Source: Muribaculaceae bacterium
GTDB lineage: Bacteria; Bacteroidota; Bacteroidia; Bacteroidales; Muribaculaceae
Length of the DNA: 14,016 bases
Assembly: GCA_009775195.1 (NCBI GenBank)
Contig: VSPF01000073.1
Coordinates: 1-14,016 of the forward strand
Reading direction: 5' to 3'
The notes below the pieces were generated by a model, which was not told the origin of the DNA, did not search any database, and worked only from the letters and a program-made list of their open reading frames with translations. Made by a program: the position numbers and the translations under genes. Below are positions 1 to 7,192 of the stretch, in pieces (within the stretch, counting starts at the first letter, position 1; every line of letters begins with the position of its first letter).

Positions 1-320
1 AATGCGCGATTGGCTTTGTCGGCTCCGGCATAGTCTCCTTTGTCAAGGGCTTCGCGTACCTCGGCTAACGCTGATTGAAAGTCTTGTGTATATGTCGTCG
101 TGTCGGGCATACCGCTCCATAGTGTTATGTCGTTGAGCGATATGCTGTCGCAGTCTATACCGCCGTAAACTATACCTCCGAGCTTGCCGTTGCCTATTAC
201 GAGGGCCTCCTCGAAATATTTTGCCGGCTTGTCGTAGTGAAGACGAAGGTTTTCGGCATGGCTTGTTAAGGCCATGACAGTAGCTAAGGCTGAAATGCTT
301 GTCCGTAATATAGTGTTCAT
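1..320 (-). CDS. GH95-family alpha-L-fucosidase-type glycoside hydrolase (N-terminal fragment, continues past window start)
   Basis: The minus-strand frame opens at the ATG at 318-320 and stays open for 106 codons to the window edge, so the gene is cut off. The N-terminus has a Sec-type signal peptide (residues about 1-22, hydrophobic core ALATVMALTS, likely cleavage after SHA). The mature part begins LRLHYDKPAKYFEEALVIG and continues NGKLGGIVYGG and SLNDITLWSG. This is the characteristic opening of the GH95 N-terminal beta-domain (DKPA...EALPIGNG.LG.M..GG...E...LNE.TLWSG in the family). GH95 enzymes remove terminal alpha-1,2-L-fucose, and some members remove L-galactose, from plant or host glycans; the catalytic domain lies outside the window, so substrate cannot be judged. 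The ATG lies only 2 nt after the stop of the upstream beta-helix gene, so the two are almost certainly co-transcribed. Location is inferred as periplasmic or surface-exposed. Confidence 0.87.
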   Translation of the reverse strand, partial: MNTILRTSISALATVMALTSHAENLRLHYDKPAKYFEEALVIGNGKLGGIVYGGIDCDSISLNDITLWSGMPDTTTYTQDFQSALAEVREALDKGDYAGADKANRA

Positions 321-322
321 TG

Positions 323-1834
323 TTATTCGTTTGATTTGAGCGTTTTAAAATAGCGTTCGATTGCCTCTTTGTCTACAGTTTTAATTGTTGCCTTACCGTT
401 GGCTATAGGTACTTCGGTTAAGAGCGAGGGCAGTATTTGGGTCAAAGAGTCGGACGGTACTTCGATATTATTCTCCAAGGGTACGCCATTGAACTTGCCG
501 TAAAAATAATTGCCTTCAAATACATTATCGGTCGACCGGGTGAAATCGAATTTAGACGGCTCCGTGGTATAAAACACGTTGTCTCTGAATGTAGTCCTGC
601 TGGCATAGCCGTCCCAGGAGTCTGACCATACAGCATGACGGTCTACCTTATCCGATGGCTTCGGTGTGATAAAGAATATGTTGTGTTCTATCAATGTGCT
701 GTCGCAAGGCCCTGCAATGTGGATTGTGGGCGAGAATGTGCCTACACGTGTCGGCCTTTGGCGTATGGCGTCGCCATAGCTGATATTGTAGCTTATCACC
801 GTGCCGGTGTTGCCGACGCTGTGCGGTTCGCGACATGTGCCGCTGTTGCAGATAAGCACGAAGCCGCCGTCGTTGTCGTGGCTGTAGTTATATTCTATGT
901 GTGTATTGGTGCAGTTGTAGTCGCTGTCAAATCCCTGGGCATCCCACGGTGCCTTGTGGTCTGATACTTCGTTGAAGCGAATGACTGTATTATCGCAACT
1001 CCAAGGCCATATACCGGCTGCTGCCTCGGTGTCGGGCAGCGTCATCGGGCAGTCGCGCATCAGGTTGTATTCGATTATCGCCCCGTCGCACCCTATGGGC
1101 ACGATGCCGTCGCCGGGGACTCCTTCTATCAGGTTGCCCTGCACAAGCGTGTTTGTGCTCAGATGCCAGTCGGTGCGGCTCCAGGGGGCGCTCCATATCA
1201 TGGCGTTGCGTTCGCAGCGGCGTATAACGCAATTCTTGATGGTGAGATGGTCGAATACCGACACGGTGCTATCGCTATCCCAACCGTTTTTAATCAGTAT
1301 CGCGCTACCACCGCCTTCTTCTTTCACAAGGCTTCCGTTGCCGTCGTGTATGTAGAGCGAGTTGAGAGTGATTCCGTGAGATGTGCCGTAATTCTCACTT
1401 TTGACCAGGACTCCCGTCCGTCCGGCAAGCCTTTGCGAGCCGGTATTGACCACTTCGATGTTTTGCAGCGTCACGTAGTCGGAGTTGTAGATTGCCACGG
1501 CGTAGAGCGAGCTGTCGGGGGCGGCGATGCAGGGGGCTTCGCCATCGCCATATGTATCTATCACGATTGGAGACCCCTCGGTCCCGTGGGCGGTAAACTC
1601 TACGATACATTCAAAGCGACTGCCGCGTTTTAGCAGCACGCTGTCGCCCGGTGCAAGGTTTATGTCTTTGATTTTTGCCAGGTTTCTCCACGCCGAGACG
1701 GCGGAGGTACCTTCGTTGGCATCATTGCCGTTGGCCGAGTCGAAATAGTAGTTGGTGCCTTTGTCTTCCGACATGCTGCATGACCCTGATAAAGCTGCGG
1801 CGAACAGCATGATATAAGGTAATGTGTGTTTCAT
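323..1834 (-). CDS. Right-handed parallel beta-helix repeat lipoprotein, probable polysaccharide-active protein
   Basis: The product is 503 residues from the chosen start. It opens with a lipoprotein-like signal peptide (MKHTLPYIMLFAAALSGSC, acylated Cys19 predicted), followed by a short acidic stretch (SMSEDKG) resembling Bacteroidota surface-export signals. The next segment, YYFDSANGNDANEGTSAVSA, is the usual entry to secreted beta-helix proteins. The body consists of short strands with N/D-rich turns (VTLQNIEVVNTG, IIEYNLMRDCP, TVIRFNEVSDH, THIEYNYSHDNDGGF, TVISYNISYGD), as in pectate-lyase-like and GH141/PL6-like beta-helices. I cannot assign a catalytic family or substrate. An upstream ATG at 1859-1861 would add nine residues, but it lies upstream of the transcription start predicted from the -7 box at 1859-1866 and precedes the signal peptide, so 1834 is preferred. 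The stop is 2 nt before the GH95 gene, suggesting joint action on one glycan. Confidence 0.85.
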   Translation of the reverse strand: MKHTLPYIMLFAAALSGSCSMSEDKGTNYYFDSANGNDANEGTSAVSAWRNLAKIKDINLAPGDSVLLKRGSRFECIVEFTAHGTEGSPIVIDTYGDGEAPCIAAPDSSLYAVAIYNSDYVTLQNIEVVNTGSQRLAGRTGVLVKSENYGTSHGITLNSLYIHDGNGSLVKEEGGGSAILIKNGWDSDSTVSVFDHLTIKNCVIRRCERNAMIWSAPWSRTDWHLSTNTLVQGNLIEGVPGDGIVPIGCDGAIIEYNLMRDCPMTLPDTEAAAGIWPWSCDNTVIRFNEVSDHKAPWDAQGFDSDYNCTNTHIEYNYSHDNDGGFVLICNSGTCREPHSVGNTGTVISYNISYGDAIRQRPTRVGTFSPTIHIAGPCDSTLIEHNIFFITPKPSDKVDRHAVWSDSWDGYASRTTFRDNVFYTTEPSKFDFTRSTDNVFEGNYFYGKFNGVPLENNIEVPSDSLTQILPSLLTEVPIANGKATIKTVDKEAIERYFKTLKSNE

Positions 1835-1858
1835 GGTGTTAGTTATGATTGGCTTTGG

Positions 1859-1888
1859 CAAAATTACTAATTTTTATCGCACGACAAA
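1859..1888 (-). promoter_or_regulatory. Bacteroidota-type promoter for the beta-helix/GH95 unit
   Basis: Read on the minus strand, TAATTTTG at 1866-1859 matches the Bacteroides -7 consensus TAnnTTTG exactly. TTTG at 1888-1885 fits the -33 element with an 18-nt spacer, about one base shorter than usual. The predicted transcript starts near 1853, leaving a leader of about 20 nt before the ATG at 1834. Motif match only; no transcript data. Confidence 0.5.
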
Positions 1889-1930
1889 AGGCACCGCCGC
1901 CACACAATGCTGTGTGACAACGATGCCTTT
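1887..1930 (-). terminator. Intrinsic terminator of the ADP-ribosylglycohydrolase gene
   Basis: In the minus-strand RNA, AAAGGCA (1930-1924) pairs with UGCCUUU (1893-1887), CACACA (1916-1911) pairs with UGUGUG (1906-1901), and the two 7-nt segments between them pair throughout using G-C pairs and four G-U wobbles. The result is a continuous 20-bp stem with a GCAU loop, starting 15 nt after the TAA stop. The 3' side ends in UUUU, which overlaps the -33 box of the next promoter. Confidence 0.65.
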
Positions 1931-1945
1931 GCCGGATTACTATTA

Positions 1946-2992
1946 TTATATGGCTATATCTGCGAGTCGTCGGGCTGTGGCCAGGAGAGTGTCGTGCAGT
2001 TCGAGGTTTTCTTTCCATATATAAGGAATACGGTCGTACCCCCATATCGCACCTAATATGTTGCCGCAGATTGCACCTGTCGAGTCGCTGTCGCCATCGT
2101 GATTGACAGCGGCGCGGAGTGCCGCCGAGAAATCATCATTGTGCCGAAGGGCGCAGTATAGGGCTATGCCCACTGCCTCTTCTCCGACCCATCCCTCGCC
2201 GAGGCTGCGAATGTTGTCTATGTCGAGAGTGTCTTTTTCTCTTGCCATCCTTACGGTTTTTTCGACTATTGCGGTCATCTGTTTAACAGCATGAGCATAG
2301 TCCGCGCCATACACCTCTTCGATGACCGACACTACTTTTGTCGCACTATCATATAGGAGATTGCCTTGGTTTGACGACGAGTTTTTACAGCTTATATATA
2401 TTAATGTCGCCACGTATGCCGCGCTGATAAAGCCGAGTGGGTGGAGATGCGTCAGCCTGGCAGCCTCGCCGGCAAGACTGGCGACATCGAGAGCCGACAT
2501 GTCGCTGCGCGTAAGGGCATAGAGTGCGACAGGTGCGACGCGCATGGCACCTCCGCAGCCCTTGCTGTCGTTTTCGGCAGCGCGGCCCATGCTCAAAGCT
2601 CCCAAGGCGCTTAGGCACGTGATGCCTGGTGCACGACGGCTGTGCAGTTCGGGAATGTCTTCGAGGACCGAATGAGGTGCCAGACGGGCTTGGCCTCCCT
2701 GGGTTCTGAACCAGGCCAGGTAGTCATCTTTTATATATCTGAGCGCTTTTTCAAAATTGTAAGGCTCTTTGCGGAGTTGCGTCAGTGCATCGGCCGTGAA
2801 GAGCGTCATCTGCGTGTCGTCGCTTATCTGGGCCACGCCATTGACCGGTTCGTATGCCGATATGCCGTCTTTGCCGTATGCAGCCTTGATTACCCCTAGG
2901 CTTTCGAATTCTACAGTGTAGCCAAGGGCGTCGCCTGCTGCACCGCCAACAAGCGAACCGGCTATGATGTCATATAATGTCTCCTTATCCAT
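1946..2992 (-). CDS. ADP-ribosylglycohydrolase (DraG/ARH) family protein
   Basis: The product is 348 residues from the ATG at 2990-2992. An in-frame ATG at 3043 would add 17 poorly conserved-looking residues before MDKETLYDIIAGSLVGGAAG, which is where the family normally begins. Family motifs appear in order: GSLVGGAAGDALGYTVEFE (12-30), ISDDTQMTLFTADAL with metal-binding D58, D59 and T60, GCGGAMRVAPVAL (145-157), and the C-terminal HDGDSDSTGAICGNILGAIWG (298-318) that supplies the second half of the dinuclear Mg site. DraG/ARH enzymes hydrolyse ADP-ribose from modified proteins, nucleic acids or small molecules; the substrate cannot be read from this sequence. All-alpha, no signal peptide, so cytoplasmic. 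It has its own terminator and is divergent from the sdh operon. No ADP-ribosyltransferase partner is adjacent, so a housekeeping role or an unlinked partner is possible. Confidence 0.9.
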   Translation of the reverse strand: MDKETLYDIIAGSLVGGAAGDALGYTVEFESLGVIKAAYGKDGISAYEPVNGVAQISDDTQMTLFTADALTQLRKEPYNFEKALRYIKDDYLAWFRTQGGQARLAPHSVLEDIPELHSRRAPGITCLSALGALSMGRAAENDSKGCGGAMRVAPVALYALTRSDMSALDVASLAGEAARLTHLHPLGFISAAYVATLIYISCKNSSSNQGNLLYDSATKVVSVIEEVYGADYAHAVKQMTAIVEKTVRMAREKDTLDIDNIRSLGEGWVGEEAVGIALYCALRHNDDFSAALRAAVNHDGDSDSTGAICGNILGAIWGYDRIPYIWKENLELHDTLLATARRLADIAI

Positions 2993-3066
2993 AGTGTGTT
3001 TTTGGTTGAAATACGTATAAAAAGTAAAAATGTCGCCTTGCATTGAAGAATTTTTTCGTCAATTAG

Positions 3067-3097
3067 TTGTTAAGATAGTCAAAACTCCTTAAATTTG
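3067..3097 (+). promoter_or_regulatory. Bacteroidota-type promoter of the sdhCAB operon
   Basis: TAAATTTG at 3090-3097 is an exact TAnnTTTG -7 element. TTG at 3067-3069 lies 20 nt upstream, the preferred spacing for the -33 element. This places the transcript start near 3102-3104 and gives a leader of about 90 nt before the sdhC ATG. Confidence 0.65.
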
Positions 3098-3107
3098 CAG
3101 AATAATT

Positions 3108-3138
3108 GGCGGAGCCTCCGCAAAGAGGCTCTTTCGCC
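3108..3138 (+). promoter_or_regulatory. Leader hairpin in the 5' UTR of the sdhCAB operon
   Basis: GAGCCTC (3112-3118) pairs perfectly with GAGGCTC (3125-3131) around a 6-nt loop. GGCG (3108-3111) pairs with CGCC (3135-3138) across a 3-nt TTT bulge, giving an 11-bp bulged stem at the very start of the predicted transcript. It is not followed by a U-tract, so it is not a standard terminator. A 5' stabilising structure or a regulatory element is possible. I recognise no known riboswitch class here. Confidence 0.5.
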
Positions 3139-3194
3139 GTGACCGCAGCAAAAAGATACAAACAATTCATAAATCAATCAAAAACAATCATCTT

Positions 3195-4247
3195 ATGTGG
3201 TTAACAAGCTCATCTATAGGACGTAAGTTCGTGATGGCCATCACGGGCATCTGCCTCGTCCTATTCGTAACTTTTCACGTGTTGATGAATTCGGTTGCCC
3301 TGTTGTGGCCTGCAGCCTACAATCAGATTTGCATGTTCCTGGGTGCCAACTGGTATGCGCTGGTAGCTTCGGCCGGTCTTGCGCTGTTGTTCATCATCCA
3401 CATCATCTACGCCCTGTGGCTTACCGTGCAGAACCGTAAGGCCCGTGGCAACGACCGCTATGCTGTCAACGCTCACTATCCCGGCGTTGAATGGTCGTCG
3501 AAGAACATGCTCGTACTCGGTATCGTAGTGCTTGCCTTCCTGGTTGTGCACCTTATCCAGTTCTGGGCAAAGATGCAGCTCCAGGAGCTTATGTCGCACG
3601 AACTGTCGGTTCTTCCCCAGGTAAACGGTGCACCCACTGCTCCCGAGTTTGGCACACTCTTCCTCCAGGCTGCTTTTGAAAACTGGTGGACCCCCGTTAT
3701 CTACATCATCGGTTTCGTGGCCCTTTGGTTCCACATGAACCACGGTTTCTGGTCGATGTTCCAGACTATCGGTTGGAACGGCAATATCTGGCTGCCGCGC
3801 CTCAAGGCAATTGCTTGCTGGTGGACTTCTATCGTGGTTCTCCTGTTCGTCGCCCAGGCCGTCCTCTTCACCGTCCAGGCCAAGAAACAGTACTTCCTTA
3901 CCGCTCCGGCACTCCAGGAGCAGTATGCCGAGTATTGGAACGAACGCGCACAGGAACTTATCGAGGAGTTCCAGCTTGAGACATCTACACTCGACCAGAC
4001 CGACCCCCTCGCAGCTACGACTTTCTTTGTTGACCGTGGCGAGTATTACTCAACTGCAGCAAATGCTATCAGCGACGCCGCTGCAAAGCAGGCTCCCGAC
4101 TGCAAGAATGCAGGTCAGTATCTGCAGCAAATCGGTCAGTTCGGCCAGTTCGTTCAGCAGCGCACAGATTATGCCAAGGCCCAGGCCGCTCCCAAAGCAG
4201 TCGAGACTCCCGCTGCCGAAGAAGCTCAAACAGATTCAATAAACTAA
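3195..4247 (+). CDS. sdhC: Succinate dehydrogenase/fumarate reductase cytochrome b subunit, with a long C-terminal extension
   Basis: This is the membrane anchor of the diheme (type B) succinate:quinone/quinol:fumarate oxidoreductase (also frdC); it binds two b hemes and (mena)quinone. Residues 1-228 form the family domain with five hydrophobic helices (about 10-35, 52-78, 104-125, 164-188, 205-228). Histidines H28, H69, H119 and H180/H183 sit where the axial heme ligands lie in the Wolinella FrdC type. The signature WFHMNHGFWSMFQTIG (178-193) is intact. At 350 residues it exceeds the usual length of about 220-240. The extra 120 residues (229-350) are hydrophilic, with a charged helical part (QEQYAEYWNERAQELIEEFQ) and an Ala/Pro/Glu/Gln-rich tail. 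With five helices and a cytoplasmic N-terminus, this tail would lie in the periplasm. It is first in the CAB operon, 15 nt before sdhA. Confidence 0.93.
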   Translation: MWLTSSSIGRKFVMAITGICLVLFVTFHVLMNSVALLWPAAYNQICMFLGANWYALVASAGLALLFIIHIIYALWLTVQNRKARGNDRYAVNAHYPGVEWSSKNMLVLGIVVLAFLVVHLIQFWAKMQLQELMSHELSVLPQVNGAPTAPEFGTLFLQAAFENWWTPVIYIIGFVALWFHMNHGFWSMFQTIGWNGNIWLPRLKAIACWWTSIVVLLFVAQAVLFTVQAKKQYFLTAPALQEQYAEYWNERAQELIEEFQLETSTLDQTDPLAATTFFVDRGEYYSTAANAISDAAAKQAPDCKNAGQYLQQIGQFGQFVQQRTDYAKAQAAPKAVETPAAEEAQTDSIN

Positions 4248-4262
4248 TAATCACTCAGAGAT

Positions 4263-6296
4263 ATGGCACAAACAACCAACCTTGAGGGCATGATTGATTC
4301 AACACCTATCATGCACGAATACGCCGACATCGAAAGCGGCAACATGCCTGAGTACACGATTGACTCGAAAATCCCCGAAGGTCCTGTCGCTGAGAAATGG
4401 ACCAACTACAAAGCTCATCAGCACCTCGTAAACCCTGCCAACAAGCGCAACCTCGACATCATCGTTGTCGGTACCGGCCTCGCCGGCGCATCGGCCGCTT
4501 CTACTCTTGGCGAGATGGGCTTCAACGTATACAATTTCTGCATACAGGACAGCCCGCGCCGCGCTCACTCGATTGCTGCACAGGGCGGTATCAATGCAGC
4601 CAAGAACTACCAGAACGACGGTGACTCTGTATACCGTCTTTTCTACGATACAGTAAAAGGTGGTGACTTCCGTTCGCGCGAGGCAAACGTTTACCGTCTT
4701 GCCGAGGTTTCTAACAACATTATCGACCAGTGCGTTGCACAGGGCGTCCCCTTCGCACGCGAATACGGCGGCCTCCTCGCCAACCGTTCGTTCGGCGGCG
4801 CACAGGTGAGCCGTACATTCTATGCCAAGGGCCAGACCGGCCAGCAGCTCCTTCTCGGTGCGTATAGCTCGCTCAACCGCCAGATTCAGAAAGGCACTGT
4901 CCGCAGCTTCGTACGCCGCGAGATGCTCGATATCGTTATTATCGACGGCCGTGCACGCGGTATCATTGTCCGCAACCTTGTAACCGGCGAAATCGAGCGC
5001 TATGCAGCACACGCTGTCGTCCTTGCCACCGGCGGTTATGGCCGCGCATTCTTCCTGTCGACCAACGCTATGGGCTGCAACGGCTCTGCCGCTATCCAGG
5101 CTTTCAAGAAGGGTGCATACCTTGCCAACCTCGCATTCACACAGATTCACCCCACATGTATCCCCGTACACGGCGAAGACCAGTCGAAGCTCACACTTAT
5201 GAGCGAGTCGCTGCGCAATGACGGCCGTATCTGGGTACCCAAGAAGAAAGAAGATGCCGAGGCTATCCGCGCCGGTAAGAAACGTCCTACCGATATTCCC
5301 GACGAGGACCGCGACTTCTACCTCGAGCGTCGCTATCCCGCATTCGGTAACCTATGCCCCCGCGACATTGCCAGCCGCGCTGCCAAAGAGCGTTGCGATG
5401 CCGGCTTCGGCGTAGGTACAGGCAACGCCGTCTACCTCGACTTCAAATACGCAATCGACCGTCTTGGTGCCGATGTCGTTCGCGACCGCTACGGCAACCT
5501 CTTCGACATGTACCAGATGATTAGCGACGACAACCCCTACGAGACTCCTATGATGATTTTCCCTGCAAGCCACTACACCATGGGCGGTATCTGGGTAGAC
5601 TACGAGCTTCAGACCTCGGTCAAGGGCCTCTTCGCTATCGGTGAATGTAACTTCTCTGACCACGGTGCAAACCGCCTGGGTGCTTCGGCACTCATGCAGG
5701 GTCTTGCCGACGGTTATTTCGTGCTTCCCTATACGATGCAGAACTACCTCAGCGACCAAATCAAAGTTGCCCGTTCGACATTCGACACCAGCCATCCCGA
5801 GTTCGACAAAGCCGAGGCCGACGTGCGTTCGCGCATACAGCGACTCATGGATATCAAGGGCACAAAGAGCCCCGATGAAATCCACAAACGTCTCGGTCAC
5901 GTGATGTGGAACCTCGTCGGCATGGGCCGTACACTCCAGGGCCTCGTTAAGGCTCTCGGCGAAATCGAAGAGGTGCGTAAAGAGTTCTATACCGACCTCC
6001 GCGTCGTAGGCAAGGCCGACGACCTCAACACCGAGCTCGAAAAAGCCCTCCGTCTCGAAGACTTCCTCGTCATTGCACGTATGATGGCTATCGACGCCCT
6101 CAACCGCAACGAGTCGTGCGGCGCACACTTCCGCGAAGAATACCAGACCGCCGACGGCGAAGCTGCACGTCGCGACGACAAATACATGTATGTTAGCTGC
6201 TGGAAATATACCGGCGATACCGAGAAGCCCATCCTCATCAAGGAGCCTCTCAAGTATGAAGCTATCCAGGTACAGACCCGTAACTACAAATCCTAA
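4263..6296 (+). CDS. sdhA: Succinate dehydrogenase/fumarate reductase flavoprotein subunit
   Basis: This is the catalytic subunit (also frdA) interconverting fumarate and succinate; in fermenting Bacteroidota the physiological direction is mainly fumarate reduction. The 677-residue protein has the FAD-binding GTGLAGAS loop at 70-77 and [13 protein letters not shown] at 101-113, with H102 the expected covalent FAD attachment site. Substrate-site segments follow: HPT (296-298), [13 protein letters not shown] (312-324), CPRDIASR (365-372) with the expected catalytic Arg at 367, HYTMGGIW (437-444) and [21 protein letters not shown] (460-480). The C-terminal domain [14 protein letters not shown] (616-629) is complete. 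The first 30-odd residues, before IDSKIPEG, are longer than in the Bacteroides homologues I recall. Several Met residues in that stretch (10, 17, 28) leave the start slightly open, but the ATG at 4263, 15 nt after sdhC, is the natural one. Confidence 0.96.
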   Translation: MAQTTNLEGMIDSTPIMHEYADIESGNMPEYTIDSKIPEGPVAEKWTNYKAHQHLVNPANKRNLDIIVVGTGLAGASAASTLGEMGFNVYNFCIQDSPRRAHSIAAQGGINAAKNYQNDGDSVYRLFYDTVKGGDFRSREANVYRLAEVSNNIIDQCVAQGVPFAREYGGLLANRSFGGAQVSRTFYAKGQTGQQLLLGAYSSLNRQIQKGTVRSFVRREMLDIVIIDGRARGIIVRNLVTGEIERYAAHAVVLATGGYGRAFFLSTNAMGCNGSAAIQAFKKGAYLANLAFTQIHPTCIPVHGEDQSKLTLMSESLRNDGRIWVPKKKEDAEAIRAGKKRPTDIPDEDRDFYLERRYPAFGNLCPRDIASRAAKERCDAGFGVGTGNAVYLDFKYAIDRLGADVVRDRYGNLFDMYQMISDDNPYETPMMIFPASHYTMGGIWVDYELQTSVKGLFAIGECNFSDHGANRLGASALMQGLADGYFVLPYTMQNYLSDQIKVARSTFDTSHPEFDKAEADVRSRIQRLMDIKGTKSPDEIHKRLGHVMWNLVGMGRTLQGLVKALGEIEEVRKEFYTDLRVVGKADDLNTELEKALRLEDFLVIARMMAIDALNRNESCGAHFREEYQTADGEAARRDDKYMYVSCWKYTGDTEKPILIKEPLKYEAIQVQTRNYKS

Positions 6297-6353
6297 TCAA
6301 ACCACGCGGCTGTGTCGGCCCCGGCCGGCGCGGCTACCAAAGAATCAAAAATA

Positions 6354-7109
6354 ATGGAACATACAATCAGCGTAAAACTGAAAATTTGGCGTCAACGTGG
6401 TCCCAAAGAGAAAGGACAGTTCGTCAATTACTCGCTCGACAACGTTTCTACCGGCTCGAGCTTCCTCGAGATGCTCGACATGCTCAACCAGCAGCTTGTA
6501 GAGAAAGGCGAAGAACCCGTCGTATTTGACAACGACTGCCGCGAAGGCATCTGCGGCATGTGCTCGCTATATATCAACGGCCATCCCCACGGCCCCGTGC
6601 AGGGTATCACTACTTGCCAGCTCCACATGCGCAAGTTCAACGACGGCGATACCATCACTATCGAACCGTGGCGTTCGGCTGCCTTCCCCGTAATCCGCGA
6701 CCTTATGGTCGACCGTTCTGCTTTCGACAAAATCCAGCAGGCCGGCGGTTATGTGTCGTTCAACTGCGGCGGTGCACAAGATGCCAACAACATACCTATC
6801 AGCAAGGAAATCGCCGATACCGCCATGGACTCCGCTACATGTATCGGTTGCGGTGCATGTGTGGCTGCCTGCAAGAACGGCTCGGCCATGCTCTTCGTTT
6901 CGGCCAAGGTGAGCCAGTTTGCACTCCTGCCCCAGGGCCAGGTCGAGCGCAAACGTCGTGCCCGCGCCATGGTACGCAAGATGGACGAACTCGGCTTCGG
7001 CAACTGCACCAACACCGGTGCCTGCGCCGCAGAGTGCCCCAAGAACGTGCCTCTGAGCAACATCGCCCGTCTTAACCGTGAATTTATCAACGCCAAGTTC
7101 TCGGAGTAA
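6354..7109 (+). CDS. sdhB: Succinate dehydrogenase/fumarate reductase iron-sulfur subunit
   Basis: This subunit (also frdB) carries electrons between the diheme anchor and the flavin. The 251-residue product has the plant-type [2Fe-2S] ligands in CREGICGMC plus a later Cys (C62, C67, C70, C88). The [4Fe-4S] motif [11 protein letters not shown] covers C163, C166, C169 and C173. The third motif is [12 protein letters not shown] (C218, C224, C228), where Thr occupies the position that would be Cys in an all-[4Fe-4S] ferredoxin, as expected for a [3Fe-4S] centre. The start is taken at the ATG at 6354, where the beta-grasp domain begins ([16 protein letters not shown]). An in-frame GTG at 6312 would add 14 residues from a GC-rich linker and is less likely. 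Last gene of the operon, followed 24 nt later by a terminator. Confidence 0.95.
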   Translation: MEHTISVKLKIWRQRGPKEKGQFVNYSLDNVSTGSSFLEMLDMLNQQLVEKGEEPVVFDNDCREGICGMCSLYINGHPHGPVQGITTCQLHMRKFNDGDTITIEPWRSAAFPVIRDLMVDRSAFDKIQQAGGYVSFNCGGAQDANNIPISKEIADTAMDSATCIGCGACVAACKNGSAMLFVSAKVSQFALLPQGQVERKRRARAMVRKMDELGFGNCTNTGACAAECPKNVPLSNIARLNREFINAKFSE

Positions 7110-7133
7110 TCCCGGAATTTGAAATATAGAATT

Positions 7134-7177
7134 AGCCCTCTGCCGGCGTATTACCATACGTTTGCAGAGGGCTTCTT
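7134..7177 (+). terminator. Intrinsic terminator of sdhCAB
   Basis: AGCCCTCTGC (7134-7143) pairs perfectly with GCAGAGGGCT (7164-7173). A second stem, CGTAT (7147-7151) with ATACG (7156-7160), closes on a TACC loop inside it. The T-rich tail is TTCTT (7173-7177). Strong two-tier hairpin 24 nt after the sdhB stop. Confidence 0.85.
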
Positions 7178-7192
7178 GCAATAATCAATACG

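Noticed and set aside
4299..5171. Minus-strand open frame of 290 codons opposite sdhA, and a similar one at 5352-6128
   Set aside because: Both are shadows of the highly biased sdhA codons. The sense strand encodes all flavoprotein motifs, and the antisense products look non-protein-like, with repeated Val/Ala/Glu/Cys strings.
7157..7164. TACGTTTG as a -7 promoter element for the thioredoxin lipoprotein gene
   Set aside because: It matches TAnnTTTG but lies inside the sdhCAB terminator hairpin and has no TTTG at the -33 distance, so I do not call it a promoter.
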